A stretch of DNA of 64,000 nt from Aliiroseovarius subalbicans (GCF_022678625.1 NZ_JALBYQ010000001.1:1201895-1265894), one strand, 5' to 3'. Counted from the stretch's first letter, positions 51,032 to 60,608 are shown. Notes: generated by a model not told the origin, from the letters alone. Translations and numbers: made by a program.

Positions 51032-52062
51032 GTCCCCTCCTCGATCACCTCAAGTGCCAGCGCGGCCAGCACCGGAATCGCACTTGCATATGCGCGGGCA
51101 CTGTCCGGGTTCGACGCATTTCCGTCATGGGCCCGGCGCACCACGCCCTCCAATATCGCGGCAAGGCGGAAGAAGGCAAACGCAAGATGGAAGGCCCAGT
51201 CATCAACCGCGCCGATCCCGCGCCGCGCCGCATAGGTTGCGACATATTCGGCCTCGCCCGGAAGACCCAGTGCGGCCCGGTCCAACCCGCCCAGCCCACG
51301 CATCCCCGCATCATGTGGCAGGCGCCATTGCATGCACTGATACGCCAGATCGGCCAGCGGATGCCCCAGCGTCGACAGCTCCCAATCCAGCAGGCCGATG
51401 ACGCGCGGGGCTTGGGGCGCGAACATCATATTGTCCATGCGGTAATCCCCGTGCACCAGCGCCACCTGCCCGTCATCGGGCGGCAACGCCTCTTCAAGCC
51501 AGGTGATCAGCGCGTCCATCTGCGGGCGCGGCGTCAGCGCCGAGGCGCGGTATTGCCCGCTCCAACGCTCCAACTGCCTGGCGAAATAATTGCCAGGCCT
51601 GCCGTAATCCGAGAGCCCGACCGCTGTCACATCCACCGAATGCAGCGCCGCCAAGGTCGCGTTCATCGCGTCATAGATCGCCCCACGTGCATCGCGGCCC
51701 ACCTCGGGCAGCGCCGGATCCCAAAAGATCCGCCCGTCCAGATGCTCCATCACGAAAAATGCGCGCCCGATCGGCGAGGCGTCGTCTTCGGCCAGATGAA
51801 ACACCCGCGGCACTGCCACCTCGGTCCCTTCTAGGGCCGCCATCACCCGAAACTCCCGCTCGACCGCATGGGCGGATTTCAGCAGCTTTCCAGGCGGCTT
51901 GGCCCGCAAGACATAGCACCCCGAGGCGGCCTCGACCCGGTAAGTTGGGTTCGATTGACCCGCCGCGAATTTCTCGCAGGTCCGAAGCCCATGAAACCCC
52001 TCAACGTGGTCCTCAAGATAGGCGCCCAGCGCGCGAGGCTCGATCTCTAGTCCTTCAATCAT
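51028..52062 (-). CDS. Aminoglycoside-phosphotransferase-like kinase linked to acyl-CoA dehydrogenase
   Basis: A 344-residue kinase-fold protein: catalytic LVHGDYRMDNMMF and metal-binding GLLDWELSTLG, with GQSNPTYRVE in the ATP-binding N-lobe. This type corresponds to the kinase half of animal ACAD10/11, which acts in 4-hydroxy-fatty-acid breakdown. Here it faces the acyl-CoA dehydrogenase gene across 91 bases and is followed by the FadJ-like gene. Start ATG 52062. Confidence 0.88.
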   Translation of the reverse strand: MIEGLEIEPRALGAYLEDHVEGFHGLRTCEKFAAGQSNPTYRVEAASGCYVLRAKPPGKLLKSAHAVEREFRVMAALEGTEVAVPRVFHLAEDDASPIGRAFFVMEHLDGRIFWDPALPEVGRDARGAIYDAMNATLAALHSVDVTAVGLSDYGRPGNYFARQLERWSGQYRASALTPRPQMDALITWLEEALPPDDGQVALVHGDYRMDNMMFAPQAPRVIGLLDWELSTLGHPLADLAYQCMQWRLPHDAGMRGLGGLDRAALGLPGEAEYVATYAARRGIGAVDDWAFHLAFAFFRLAAILEGVVRRAHDGNASNPDSARAYASAIPVLAALALEVIEEGT

Positions 52063-52153
52063 GCGCAAAGGGTAAATACCCCTGCGTCAAACGCAACGCC
52101 CGATTGACAAGACCCCACGTCACTGGTTCGCTCGGCCCCAGGAGGATCCCGAC

Positions 52154-53392
52154 ATGACCGACATGAACCTGGGTATGAGCGCCCGCGTGGCGCCGCTGCA
52201 CGCCGCCGTTGCCCGCATGGTGCGCGATGAGATTGCACCGCTGGACGCAGAATATCTGGCGCAAGTGCCCGTCGGCGATCGCTGGCAATTCACCGCGCGC
52301 CAGACCGAAATCCTGGAAGGGTTGAAAACCCGCGCCAAGGCCGCCGGGCTGTGGAATTTCTGGCTGACTGACAGCGACAAAGGGCACGGGCTGACCACGG
52401 TCGAATACGCCTATCTGGCCGAGGAGATGGGAAAAAGCCACCTGGCCGCCGAGGTATTCAACTGTAACGCGCCCGATACCGGCAACATGGAGGTGTTTGA
52501 GCGCTACGGCACGCAGGCGATGAAGGACCAATGGCTGGCGCCGCTGCTCGCGGGCGACATCCGCTCGGCTTACCTGATGACGGAACCTGACGTGGCCTCG
52601 TCCGATGCCACCAACATCTCGATGTCCTGCGTGCGCGACGGCGACAGCTATGTTCTGAACGGTGAAAAATGGTGGGCCACGGGGGCGGGCGACCCGCGCT
52701 GCGCGGTCTATATCGTCATGGTGCGCACCGGCGGGGAGGCCACCGCAAAGCACCAGCGCCATTCGATGATCGTGGTCGATGCGGCCAGCCCCGGCATCGA
52801 GAAACTGCGCGCGATGGAGGTCTATGGCCAGGATGACGCGCCGCACGGGCATATGCATATCCGGTTCTCGGACGTGCGCGTGCCGGCCGAAAACATCCTT
52901 CTGGGCGAAGGGCGCGGCTTCGAAATCGCGCAGGGGCGGCTTGGGCCGGGACGCATCCATCACTGCATGCGCGCGATCGGCCAGGCGGAAAAGGCGCTGG
53001 AGGAGATGTGCCGCCGCGCGCTGTCGCGGGAGGCATTCGGCAAACCCCTGGCGCATCTGGGTGGGAACTACGACATCATTGCCGATGCGCGGATGGAGAT
53101 CGAAATGGCCCGGCTTCTGTGCCTCAAAGCCGCCTGGATGATGGATCAGGGCGATGCGCGCGCTGCCGCGCCCTGGATCCACCAGATCAAGGTCGTGGCG
53201 CCGAACATGGCGCTGAAAGTGACTGATGCGGCGGTGCAGATGTTTGGTGCTCAAGGTATTTCGCAAGACACCGAACTGGCCCGCCAATGGGCGAACCTGC
53301 GCACACTACGCCTGGCGGACGGGCCGGACGCGGTCCACCGCCGTCAGGTCGCGCGCGGCGAATTGCGGCGCTTTACGCAAGAAAAAGTCTAA
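52154..53392 (+). CDS. Acyl-CoA dehydrogenase (ACAD10/11-like)
   Basis: A 412-residue flavoenzyme with a strong ribosome site AGGAGGATCCCGAC. Family blocks: LAGDIRSAYLMTEPDVASSD (FAD/substrate binding), SMSCVRDGDSYVLNGEKWWA, and the C-terminal VTDAAVQMFGAQGISQDTEL. Length and blocks match the ACAD11 group. It may act on hydroxylated or branched acyl-CoAs together with the divergent kinase-like protein. Confidence 0.92.
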   Translation: MTDMNLGMSARVAPLHAAVARMVRDEIAPLDAEYLAQVPVGDRWQFTARQTEILEGLKTRAKAAGLWNFWLTDSDKGHGLTTVEYAYLAEEMGKSHLAAEVFNCNAPDTGNMEVFERYGTQAMKDQWLAPLLAGDIRSAYLMTEPDVASSDATNISMSCVRDGDSYVLNGEKWWATGAGDPRCAVYIVMVRTGGEATAKHQRHSMIVVDAASPGIEKLRAMEVYGQDDAPHGHMHIRFSDVRVPAENILLGEGRGFEIAQGRLGPGRIHHCMRAIGQAEKALEEMCRRALSREAFGKPLAHLGGNYDIIADARMEIEMARLLCLKAAWMMDQGDARAAAPWIHQIKVVAPNMALKVTDAAVQMFGAQGISQDTELARQWANLRTLRLADGPDAVHRRQVARGELRRFTQEKV

Positions 53393-53469
53393 GCCTGAGG
53401 GCATGCCAACAAGCCGGTGGGCGCGTGCGGTGCTGCACCACCCCCCAAACGCCCCGAGGGTGCAAAGGG

Positions 53470-53772
53470 TTATCCGTATCGTGTGAACGTCTCCATCTCG
53501 ATCGCCTTTCGGGTCTCAAGTGATGAGATTTCTGCCTGAATGCCCCGCCGCTCCTCGGGGTCGGTCGCCTTGGACAGACGGTTGCGGGCCTCGTCGATGC
53601 GACTTTTCATTGCCCGGAATGGAGTCATCGTTCCGCTTTCGCAATAAACGTGCGCGAAGGGATCGCTAGTCAGACTGCTTGAAGAAATCGGTTTCCCGGC
53701 ACCGGGCAGATCGCTGAGATCCCCGTTGTCCAGGGCACGTTTGAAGGCATTCTCGATCAATGAGTTGAACAT
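53470..53772 (-). CDS. DUF1992 (DnaJ-homologue C-terminal-like) protein
   Basis: A 100-residue protein with the DUF1992 hallmark IENAFKRALDNGDLSDLPGA, then GKPI. The remainder is helical and charged. Function unknown. Start ATG 53772. The 227 bases beyond, up to the next gene at 54000, hold nothing evident. Confidence 0.82.
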   Translation of the reverse strand: MFNSLIENAFKRALDNGDLSDLPGAGKPISSSSLTSDPFAHVYCESGTMTPFRAMKSRIDEARNRLSKATDPEERRGIQAEISSLETRKAIEMETFTRYG

Positions 53773-53999
53773 CGCACGACATCTCCCATTTGGCTTGCCG
53801 GACCTCTTGAAACATCACGTAGACCCTCAACCCGGTGGCTGCAAGGCAACGCGCCCCCGTCGGGCAGGTTTGCTCGGCCTTCCAACAGGGTGTTCGGGCA
53901 GAATCTGGGCAAAACAACGGTGGCCCGCGCGTAACGCAGGCCACAGGCGCCAATCAGAAACCTGCCTGCGCGTCAGCGCAGACCGCTTGGAACCGCCCC

Positions 54000-54212
54000 T
54001 CAGACGGGCATGTTGTCGAACAGGTCGTCCGCGTCGTCGTCTTCCAGGTCTTCCTCGAACACTTTCAGATCGCCGGGAATGGGCAGGCCCATCGCCTCGA
54101 ACTCGGCAATCTTCGCGCGCAGCTGCTCTTGCAGCACATGCCGATCTTGTGGCCGTTTCGCGATTTCGTCCAGAATGGCAGCCACTGCCGCTTTCATTTC
54201 TTCAAAGGCCAT
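54000..54212 (-). CDS. Small acidic helical protein
   Basis: A 70-residue protein: helical MKAAVAAILDEIAKRPQDRH, then LQEQLRAKIAEFEAMGLPIP and an acidic tail FEEDLEDDDADDLFDNMP. It resembles hypothetical proteins beside DksA-type genes in Rhodobacterales. ATG 54212 has the ribosome site GGAGGAGATG. No known function. Confidence 0.75.
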   Translation of the reverse strand: MAFEEMKAAVAAILDEIAKRPQDRHVLQEQLRAKIAEFEAMGLPIPGDLKVFEEDLEDDDADDLFDNMPV

Positions 54213-54245
54213 GTCATCTCCTCCTCATACCGCGTTGCTCAGGGT

Positions 54246-54572
54246 TTACCCGTGCTTAGCGGCGCATTTGCTGCAAAACGGTGTATGTGGGACGATTTCT
54301 AATCGCTCGGCCGCGACCTCGTCCCCACAATCGACACAATAGCCGAATTCATCTTCATCCATACGGGCCATGGCAGCCTTGATCTTGGCGATCTCGGCTT
54401 GAGCGTCAGTCCCCCGACGCTCCAACACCTCGTCGCCTTCACGCTCCACGGCCAGCTCTTCCCAGTCTTTCGACTGGTGGCTGTCCAGTTCTTCGTCAAT
54501 CTCTTGCAACAGAGCTTCAAGCTCCTTCTGCCGATTCTCAAGCACCGCGCGGAATTTCGCAACGTCTGTCAT
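54246..54572 (-). CDS. DksA/TraR-type zinc-finger protein
   Basis: A 108-residue protein with a coiled-coil (FRAVLENRQKELEALLQEID) and a four-Cys zinc finger (CVDCGDEVAAERLEIVPHTP, then FCSKC). The two Asp at the coil tip typical of full DksA are not clear, so it belongs to the short DksA-like group that may act on RNA polymerase. Ribosome site GGAGAA before ATG. Followed by the small acidic protein gene on the same strand. Confidence 0.9.
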   Translation of the reverse strand: MTDVAKFRAVLENRQKELEALLQEIDEELDSHQSKDWEELAVEREGDEVLERRGTDAQAEIAKIKAAMARMDEDEFGYCVDCGDEVAAERLEIVPHTPFCSKCAAKHG

Positions 54573-54650
54573 CGCATTTCTCCTGTTCTGGTCACAGGAT
54601 GCCCAAAAATGCGCCGGGCTGCCTTGATGCAGGTCAAGCTTCGCATCGCC

Positions 54651-55754
54651 CTAGCCAACCGGTTCCGGCAGATCCGCCCGGTCCGACAAGGCGTCCATAT
54701 CAGGCAGATCTGACACGCCACCCGCATCCGCCAACGGCGCGGTCAGGTCGCCCAGCGGTGGAAGGTCCTTAGATGCCGGTATGTTCGGCGGCGTCTGCGC
54801 CACCTTTGGCGGTGTGATTGGCTGGTCGGTCCCCAGTTCGACACCCTGCGTGTCCGGTCTCGCGCCAGTGCGCGGCAAGACCTCCTCGCAAGTTTCACAC
54901 AGGCGCACGGCGCGGTGGCCGCTGACCTGGCCAAGGCGCCCATGTGACACCGCTTCGCCCATGACGTCCGTCAGTAGCACGGCGTTCAACGCATCGCGGG
55001 GCACCGGGACGACACAGCCGACGGTCAACTCTGTCACCTCTGCCAGAGACAGGTCCAGCCGGTGCAGAATAGCAATCATTTCGGCCTCGGTTTCCATTAC
55101 CTGATCGCCCAGCGCGGCGTGCGTGCGATCTTCTACCGCGGCAATACAGCTGCGCGGTGGGTCCCAAGGGAATATCAGTTGCATAACCCCGTTCTTCGCC
55201 CCGCTACCCAGGTCCAGGGTCATGTTGAATTGCCGATAGGGGATGTCCTCAAGCGTCATTTCTACCGCCCGCGCATCGGCCATCGGCAGGGCATAGCGAA
55301 AACCCGAGATCGCCGGGCGCAAAGGCAAGTCAGCTTCGCCCACCATATCCTCGAACAGCTCCAGCACCCGGTCGATGAAATCAGCGGCCAGGATCGCGTC
55401 GGTGCGGGTGGGGGCGCGCGGTTCAGCCGGATTTGGCACGACGCGCCCTGTGGTCTGTATCTCGATCAGCGCCGCCAGAGCCTGCGGGTCCATCACCGCC
55501 AAACCATAGCTAGATGCCGGCCCTTCGATCAGCCCCAAAAGCGCGTGTTCGGGCGCGGCCTCCAACGCAGCCCCGCGCACGATGCGGGTCTCATCAACCC
55601 CCGCCGCCAGCGCCACCAGCGCCGCCACATCCTCGGCCGCTTGGGCCACGGCCACGCGCAGCGCGGTGGCGGCCGTCACGCGGCCGATTTCTGGCGGGGG
55701 CCGTCCGGCCCCGGCCTTGCGCCGCATCGCGCTTGGCCCATTCTGGTCGCTCAT
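54651..55754 (-). CDS. FliM/FliN-like (SpoA domain) flagellar motor switch-type protein
   Basis: A 367-residue protein with a FliM-like middle domain and a C-terminal SpoA domain (LDLSLAEVTELTVGCVVPVP, then HRAVRLCET). A Pro-rich tail follows (TPPKVAQTPPNIPASKD). Start set at ATG 55754; ATG 55769 or an earlier codon is possible, as no start has a good ribosome site. No flagellar gene is nearby. It may serve the motor from a remote locus or another secretion system. Confidence 0.75.
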   Translation of the reverse strand: MSDQNGPSAMRRKAGAGRPPPEIGRVTAATALRVAVAQAAEDVAALVALAAGVDETRIVRGAALEAAPEHALLGLIEGPASSYGLAVMDPQALAALIEIQTTGRVVPNPAEPRAPTRTDAILAADFIDRVLELFEDMVGEADLPLRPAISGFRYALPMADARAVEMTLEDIPYRQFNMTLDLGSGAKNGVMQLIFPWDPPRSCIAAVEDRTHAALGDQVMETEAEMIAILHRLDLSLAEVTELTVGCVVPVPRDALNAVLLTDVMGEAVSHGRLGQVSGHRAVRLCETCEEVLPRTGARPDTQGVELGTDQPITPPKVAQTPPNIPASKDLPPLGDLTAPLADAGGVSDLPDMDALSDRADLPEPVG

Positions 55755-55834
55755 CGTTCTGCCATCCATGCTTGTCGGGCGGTTTTCATCCCCCCAGATG
55801 TCGCAAGACAAGGTTTACAAATGATTGAGACCGG

Positions 55835-58525
55835 TCAGCTTCCCGCGACCAGCGGTGCCAGTGGAAGCGTCACGCGGAACGCGGCCCCGCCCTGTCCGGG
55901 CAGATAGGTGACCTTGCCGCCCAGCTTGTCCATGATTTCACGGCAGATCGCCAGGCCAAGCCCCGCGCCGCCCGCCTTGGCCTGATCGCTGAGGCGCGAG
56001 AATTTTTCGAAGATCATCACCTGGCTTTCGGTGGGAATCCCGCTGCCGTTGTCGATGAAATCGATGCGCAGGCGATCGGCGCGTTTGCTGACCGCAATCA
56101 ACAGCTTGGGCCTGTCTGCGTCGCAGTATTTGGCGGCGTTGGCGATCAGGTTGATGAACACTTGCGCCAGCCGGTCGGTATCTGTGAACAGCGCCACGTC
56201 TTCGCGCACCGGGTCACGCTTGATCCTGATCGCAGTGCCCGCCCCCACCGACGTTGTCGCCGCCACCGCGCGGTCCAGCACATCGGCCAGATTGTCGGCC
56301 TGTGGGTTCAGGTTGACCTGACCGTTTTCCAACACGCTGAGGTCCAGCAGATCATCCAGAAGCCGGGTCAGCCGGATCGCTTCGTCATGGATGATGTTGG
56401 AATACTTGCGGCTGTCTGCGGGCGCCATGCCGCCTTCCATCAGGATCTCGGAAAACGCCCGGATCGAGGTCATCGGCGTGCGCAATTCGTGGCTGATCTG
56501 GCTCAGAAACGCGTCTTTCTGGATCGACAGTTGGGTCAGTTTCTCGTTCGCCTCGCCAAGCTGGCGGGCGGTGCGGGTCAGTTCTTCCGATTGCAGCTCA
56601 AGCTTTGAGGAATACTCAAGCATCTGCTGGGTTTCGTCCGCCACCGCCATCAAATCTTCGACCGAGACCGAGGTCCCGCCAACGATCTGGCCTAGCATCG
56701 CATGGGCCGTCGCCCCGCCGACCGAGCCCGCCAGCTCGCGCTCCAACCGCTCAATGAAATCGGGACTGGTGTCGGGCAGGTATCCGTCCTTGCCTTGGGC
56801 TGCGGCCTCGGCCTCGAACAGAGCCTGGGCTTCGGACCCGCCCATAATCCGCTGCGCCATGACCAGAAGGTCTTCGGCCTGCACCCCGCCTTGCGCCCAA
56901 CCGCGCGCGGCGCCGGAATGTTCGAACACGTTGACGAATTGCGCGCCCTGAAGGCGTTCCAGCGGACTGGGAAAACTGACCAGTGAAAACAGGAAGAACA
57001 GCCCAGTGTTGATAACCATCGACCAGAAGATCGCATGCACCACCGGGTCCATGCCTTCGACACCGAACAGAGCCTGCGGGCGCAGCCAGCCCATGCCCCA
57101 CGGGCCATCGGCCAGAACCTGTGGTGAGATCACGCCCGCCGGGCCGAAGCTGGGCAGAAACAGCGTATAGGCCCAAACCGCGAAACCCGCGACCAGGCCG
57201 ACCGCGGCCCCATTGCGCGACGCCCCGCGCCAGAAGATGCCACTCAGCAGCGCCGGCAGAACCTGCGCCACCCCGGCAAAGGAAATCAGACCGATCGCCG
57301 CCAGAGCCGCCCCGCCACCGGAGAAGCGGAAATAGAGATAACCCAGCAGCAGAACGCCCCCGATCGACAGGCGGCGCGAGATCAACACAAGGTGGCGCAC
57401 GTCGCCCGACATCGACGCGCCCTGGTGGCGCACCGACAGCCAAATCGGCATTACGATATGGTTCGACACCATCGTCGACAGCGCAATCGCCGCCACGATC
57501 ACCATCGAAGTGGCCGAGCTGAAGCCCCCCAGGAACGACAGCATCGCCAGGCCCTCCTGTTCGAAATGCAACGGCACGGTCAGCACGAACAGATCCGGGT
57601 TCGATCCCTCGGGCAGGATGTCCAGCCCAACCACGGCGATGGGTAGGACAAAGAGGCTCATCAGAAACAGATACAGCGGGAAGGCCCAGGAGGCGGTGGC
57701 GACCTGGCGTTCATCCACGTTCTCGACCACCAGCACCTGGAACATGCGCGGCAGGGTCAGGAACGCGGCGGCGGACAGGAAGGTGAGCGAGGCCCAACGG
57801 CTGCCGTTCATCTGCCAGTCGGCAATCGGCGAGGCATCGATGGTAGCCGCAATCTCGCTTGGACCACCGGCCACGCCCCAAACCACGAAAATGCCCACCG
57901 CCAGAAGCGCCACAAGCTTTACCACGGCCTCGACAGCGATGGCGGTGACAACGCCGTTGTGGCGTTCGTTGGCGTCCAGGTTGCGGGTGCCGAACAGGAT
58001 CGTGAACAGAGCAAGCCCGCCCGCAACCCATAAAGCGGTGGCATTCAGGTCGGGAAGTTCGAACCCCGCCTGCCCTTCCGAGGCGAACACAGCAAAGGAC
58101 AGCGTAACCGATTGCAGTTGAAGTGCGATATAGGGCGTTGTGCCCACCACTGCCAAAAGGGTTACAATCACCCCCAGCAGGTTCGATTTGCCATAGCGGG
58201 ACGACACGAGGTCAGCGACCGAGGTGATGCGCTGCGCGCGCCCGATATGCACCAGCTTACGCAGGATCCACCACCAACCGACCATCACAAGCGTTGGTCC
58301 CAGATAGATCGTCACGAACTCCAACCCCGAACGCGCTGCGTATCCGACCGCGCCATAGAAGGTCCACGCGGTGCAATAGATCGACAGGGACAAGGTATAG
58401 ACCCAAGGTCCGCGCAGCCATTGGCTACGCCCGTCCCGCGCGCGTTTGTCGGCGGCAAAGGCCACGCCGAACAGAATCGCCACGTAGAGCACGCAGACGA
58501 CGACCAGCACGTTGAATCCGACCAT
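55835..58525 (-). CDS. Sodium/solute symporter-histidine kinase fusion
   Basis: An 896-residue protein: about 13 membrane helices of the SSS transporter family (residues 1-510, including GFSSATSMVIVAAIALSTMV), a linker (about 540-660), and a kinase core with His in SHELRTPMTSIRAF (about residue 678), NLIANAAKYC, DNGSGIP and GGAGLGLAI. It likely senses a transported nutrient, as CbrA-type kinases do. Two small genes overlap upstream of it: a membrane protein and a response regulator (each by four bases), which form its system. Confidence 0.93.
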   Translation of the reverse strand: MVGFNVLVVVCVLYVAILFGVAFAADKRARDGRSQWLRGPWVYTLSLSIYCTAWTFYGAVGYAARSGLEFVTIYLGPTLVMVGWWWILRKLVHIGRAQRITSVADLVSSRYGKSNLLGVIVTLLAVVGTTPYIALQLQSVTLSFAVFASEGQAGFELPDLNATALWVAGGLALFTILFGTRNLDANERHNGVVTAIAVEAVVKLVALLAVGIFVVWGVAGGPSEIAATIDASPIADWQMNGSRWASLTFLSAAAFLTLPRMFQVLVVENVDERQVATASWAFPLYLFLMSLFVLPIAVVGLDILPEGSNPDLFVLTVPLHFEQEGLAMLSFLGGFSSATSMVIVAAIALSTMVSNHIVMPIWLSVRHQGASMSGDVRHLVLISRRLSIGGVLLLGYLYFRFSGGGAALAAIGLISFAGVAQVLPALLSGIFWRGASRNGAAVGLVAGFAVWAYTLFLPSFGPAGVISPQVLADGPWGMGWLRPQALFGVEGMDPVVHAIFWSMVINTGLFFLFSLVSFPSPLERLQGAQFVNVFEHSGAARGWAQGGVQAEDLLVMAQRIMGGSEAQALFEAEAAAQGKDGYLPDTSPDFIERLERELAGSVGGATAHAMLGQIVGGTSVSVEDLMAVADETQQMLEYSSKLELQSEELTRTARQLGEANEKLTQLSIQKDAFLSQISHELRTPMTSIRAFSEILMEGGMAPADSRKYSNIIHDEAIRLTRLLDDLLDLSVLENGQVNLNPQADNLADVLDRAVAATTSVGAGTAIRIKRDPVREDVALFTDTDRLAQVFINLIANAAKYCDADRPKLLIAVSKRADRLRIDFIDNGSGIPTESQVMIFEKFSRLSDQAKAGGAGLGLAICREIMDKLGGKVTYLPGQGGAAFRVTLPLAPLVAGS

Positions 58526-58788
58526 CAGCCGGAATCCCCGTCAGGACCGGCATTGTCACCCGCGGTCAGGCGGCGGGCCAGAAAAGCCGCGACCACGATC
58601 AGGGCGACCCAGACGCTGAACACGAACAGCCCCCCGCCCGCGGTCGTGATCGCACCGGTCGAGGTGCCCAGGATCGGCAGCAGAAACAAAAGCCCGCCCA
58701 ACACCGGCAACAGCCGCGCGGCATCTGCCAGTCGACGGCGGCGATAATTCTGTCGCGCCAGAAACAGGGGTTCGCGCGGGGCGCTCAC
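58525..58788 (-). CDS. Small two-helix membrane protein between response regulator and kinase
   Basis: An 87-residue protein starting at GTG 58788, which overlaps the response-regulator stop, and ending in ATGA with the kinase. Two hydrophobic helices (about 24-40 and 52-69), with a basic N-terminal part (ARQNYRRRRLAD). Conserved in this gene position in Rhodobacterales from memory; role unknown, perhaps a regulator of the symporter-kinase. Confidence 0.78.
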   Translation of the reverse strand: MSAPREPLFLARQNYRRRRLADAARLLPVLGGLLFLLPILGTSTGAITTAGGGLFVFSVWVALIVVAAFLARRLTAGDNAGPDGDSG

Positions 58789-59162
58789 GACGCGGTCGGC
58801 CCCGCAAGGTCGCGCACGGCCTCCAGCACTTCGGCATTTGAAAACGGTTTGGTCATGAAGCGGCTGACGCCCAGTCGGTCGGCCAGCTCTCGGTCTTTCT
58901 TCTGCCCGCGCGCGGTCAGCATCAGCACCGGCAAGGTCCGGGTCGCGGGGTCGCCGCGCAGCTCTTGCAAGATGTCGAAACCCGACCGACCGGGCAGCAT
59001 CACGTCCAGGATCAGCACGTCGGGAACGTTGGCCAAAACAGCTTCTGTCGCAGTTTCCCCGTTGGCATGCGTTCCCACGCTCCACCCATCGCGCGCCAGA
59101 ATGAAACTGATCGCCTCGACGATGTTCGGTTCGTCCTCGATGACAAGAACCTGTTTGCCCAT
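58785..59162 (-). CDS. Single-domain response regulator (CheY-like)
   Basis: A 125-residue receiver without an output domain: VLVIEDEPNIVEAISF, phospho-acceptor Asp53 (VLILDVMLPGRSG), LMLTARGQ and RFMTKPFSNAEVL. Start ATG 59162 with ribosome site GGGGAGGGG. It is the first gene of the operon with the membrane protein and the symporter-kinase, so it probably receives phosphate from the latter. Confidence 0.93.
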   Translation of the reverse strand: MGKQVLVIEDEPNIVEAISFILARDGWSVGTHANGETATEAVLANVPDVLILDVMLPGRSGFDILQELRGDPATRTLPVLMLTARGQKKDRELADRLGVSRFMTKPFSNAEVLEAVRDLAGPTAS

Positions 59163-59268
59163 CTGCCCCTCCCCTTGGAACAGGGGTCGTTTGCCCCGTT
59201 CGGTGACTATCTCCAATGATGGGCCACATGTCAAAAGGCATGGTGCCCGGAACGCAGGTTTCCTGCGC

Positions 59269-60558
59269 TCAACCGCTGCCTGACAGAATGGACGGTTCCC
59301 GCCGCGCCGCGCAATCCGCCCGCGGGCAGACGCGACACGATCCGCCGACCGGCAGCGCCTCGCCCCCTGTGCTGGCGTCTTCGGGCAGGATCAGCATCGT
59401 TGCCTCAAACACCGGTGGGGCACCGAACCCGCCGGAGAGATGCGCTTGGGAAATCGCCAGGCAGGTGAACCGGCGTGGAGTGCGGCCCGGCATCTCGACC
59501 AGGGTGCGGATGGGCTGCGCCGGACGCGCCAGCGCCTGATACACCGGCCAGAGCGGACACCCGGCGCCAAAGCGCGGCACGGCGAAGCCGTCAACCGGCT
59601 TGCGAACACTTAGCGCGCCAGAGCCGTCGCAGGTCACCAGGCCCGTGGCTGGTCCATCCGGCAGCGCCGCGACCCGGCGCAGCACCGCGGCCGGATCGAC
59701 CTGGAAGCGGGCCGCGACCAGGCCGGGATCGCCCAGCTCGTTCCAGGCCGCGGCGAAGTCGTCGGCAGGCATGGCGCGCGCGTCCGCGCGGTATCGTTCC
59801 AGCACCCGCGCCGCCAGGTCGCGCGCAGCAGTCGATTGCAGCCCGTCCGATGCCGCCACCAGATCTTGCGGCTCTCCGCTGCCATCCTCCAGCGACGGGA
59901 TGTGAAACCCCAACGCCTCATGGAACACCGCGACTTCCTCCTGCGGTGAAATCGGCGTCGCTTCAACGTTGGTTCCAGCCTCAAGGTAGTCCACCAACCC
60001 CTGCGCACTGTCTGTCAGCCGGGCGCTGTCTTCGCCCACGTTGCGCAGGAACCGGGCCTGCCAGTCGGGGTCGATGTCCGTGGTGTCGGTCAGGATTGAC
60101 GCGGCCGAGCGGATCGCAGTCACGGTAGAGAGCACATCATGCAACGACGCGGCAAGGTGCGGATCGTGCGTCAAACGGTCGGACAAGGCTTCGACCAGCC
60201 GCTCCAATTCCTCGATACGGGTATGTTGCGCTGCGACCAGCCGGGCCCAGCCGGAAAATCGACCCGCGAAATCTTCGGTGCGGTCGACTTCGGCCTCTTG
60301 ATCGGGAAATCGCCCGGCGGCGTCGCGCATCGCGCCCAGCAGGGCCGCCTCAGCCCCTTCGGCCAAGGTGACCGGCTCGGCCCCCAGCTCACGCGCCAGG
60401 TCCACCAACAGTTTTCCGCCGATTCTGCGCCTGTTATGCTCGATTAAGTTGAGGTAGGCGGGCGAAATTCCCACCGAACGAGCCAGATCGGCCTGCCGTA
60501 TTCCGCTGACAAGGCGGCGTTCTCGGATGCGACTGCCGGTCAGGCGGGATTGCGGCAT
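59269..60558 (-). CDS. ScfR/RamB-type HTH regulator
   Basis: A 429-residue regulator. N-terminal XRE helix-turn-helix (VSGIRQADLARSVGISPAYL, then NLIEHNRRRIGG); the C-terminal domain has GAGCPLWPVYQALARPAQPI and a Cys cluster CRVCPRADCAARREPSI, as in the short-chain-fatty-acyl-CoA-responsive family. The zinc-protease HExxH of related proteins is absent from the middle. It is divergent from the ABC transporter operon and likely controls it through the repeats at 60609-60649. Confidence 0.88.
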   Translation of the reverse strand: MPQSRLTGSRIRERRLVSGIRQADLARSVGISPAYLNLIEHNRRRIGGKLLVDLARELGAEPVTLAEGAEAALLGAMRDAAGRFPDQEAEVDRTEDFAGRFSGWARLVAAQHTRIEELERLVEALSDRLTHDPHLAASLHDVLSTVTAIRSAASILTDTTDIDPDWQARFLRNVGEDSARLTDSAQGLVDYLEAGTNVEATPISPQEEVAVFHEALGFHIPSLEDGSGEPQDLVAASDGLQSTAARDLAARVLERYRADARAMPADDFAAAWNELGDPGLVAARFQVDPAAVLRRVAALPDGPATGLVTCDGSGALSVRKPVDGFAVPRFGAGCPLWPVYQALARPAQPIRTLVEMPGRTPRRFTCLAISQAHLSGGFGAPPVFEATMLILPEDASTGGEALPVGGSCRVCPRADCAARREPSILSGSG

Positions 60559-60608
60559 CGGGTTTTCCTTGTGTTTACCGGCACTTTCTGCACCTGCGCG
60601 AAAATTTC

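Noticed and set aside
55814-55821. TTTACAAA upstream of the FliM-like gene as a ScfR-type site
   Set aside because: Single copy, no inverted partner, and not near an acyl-CoA-linked gene.
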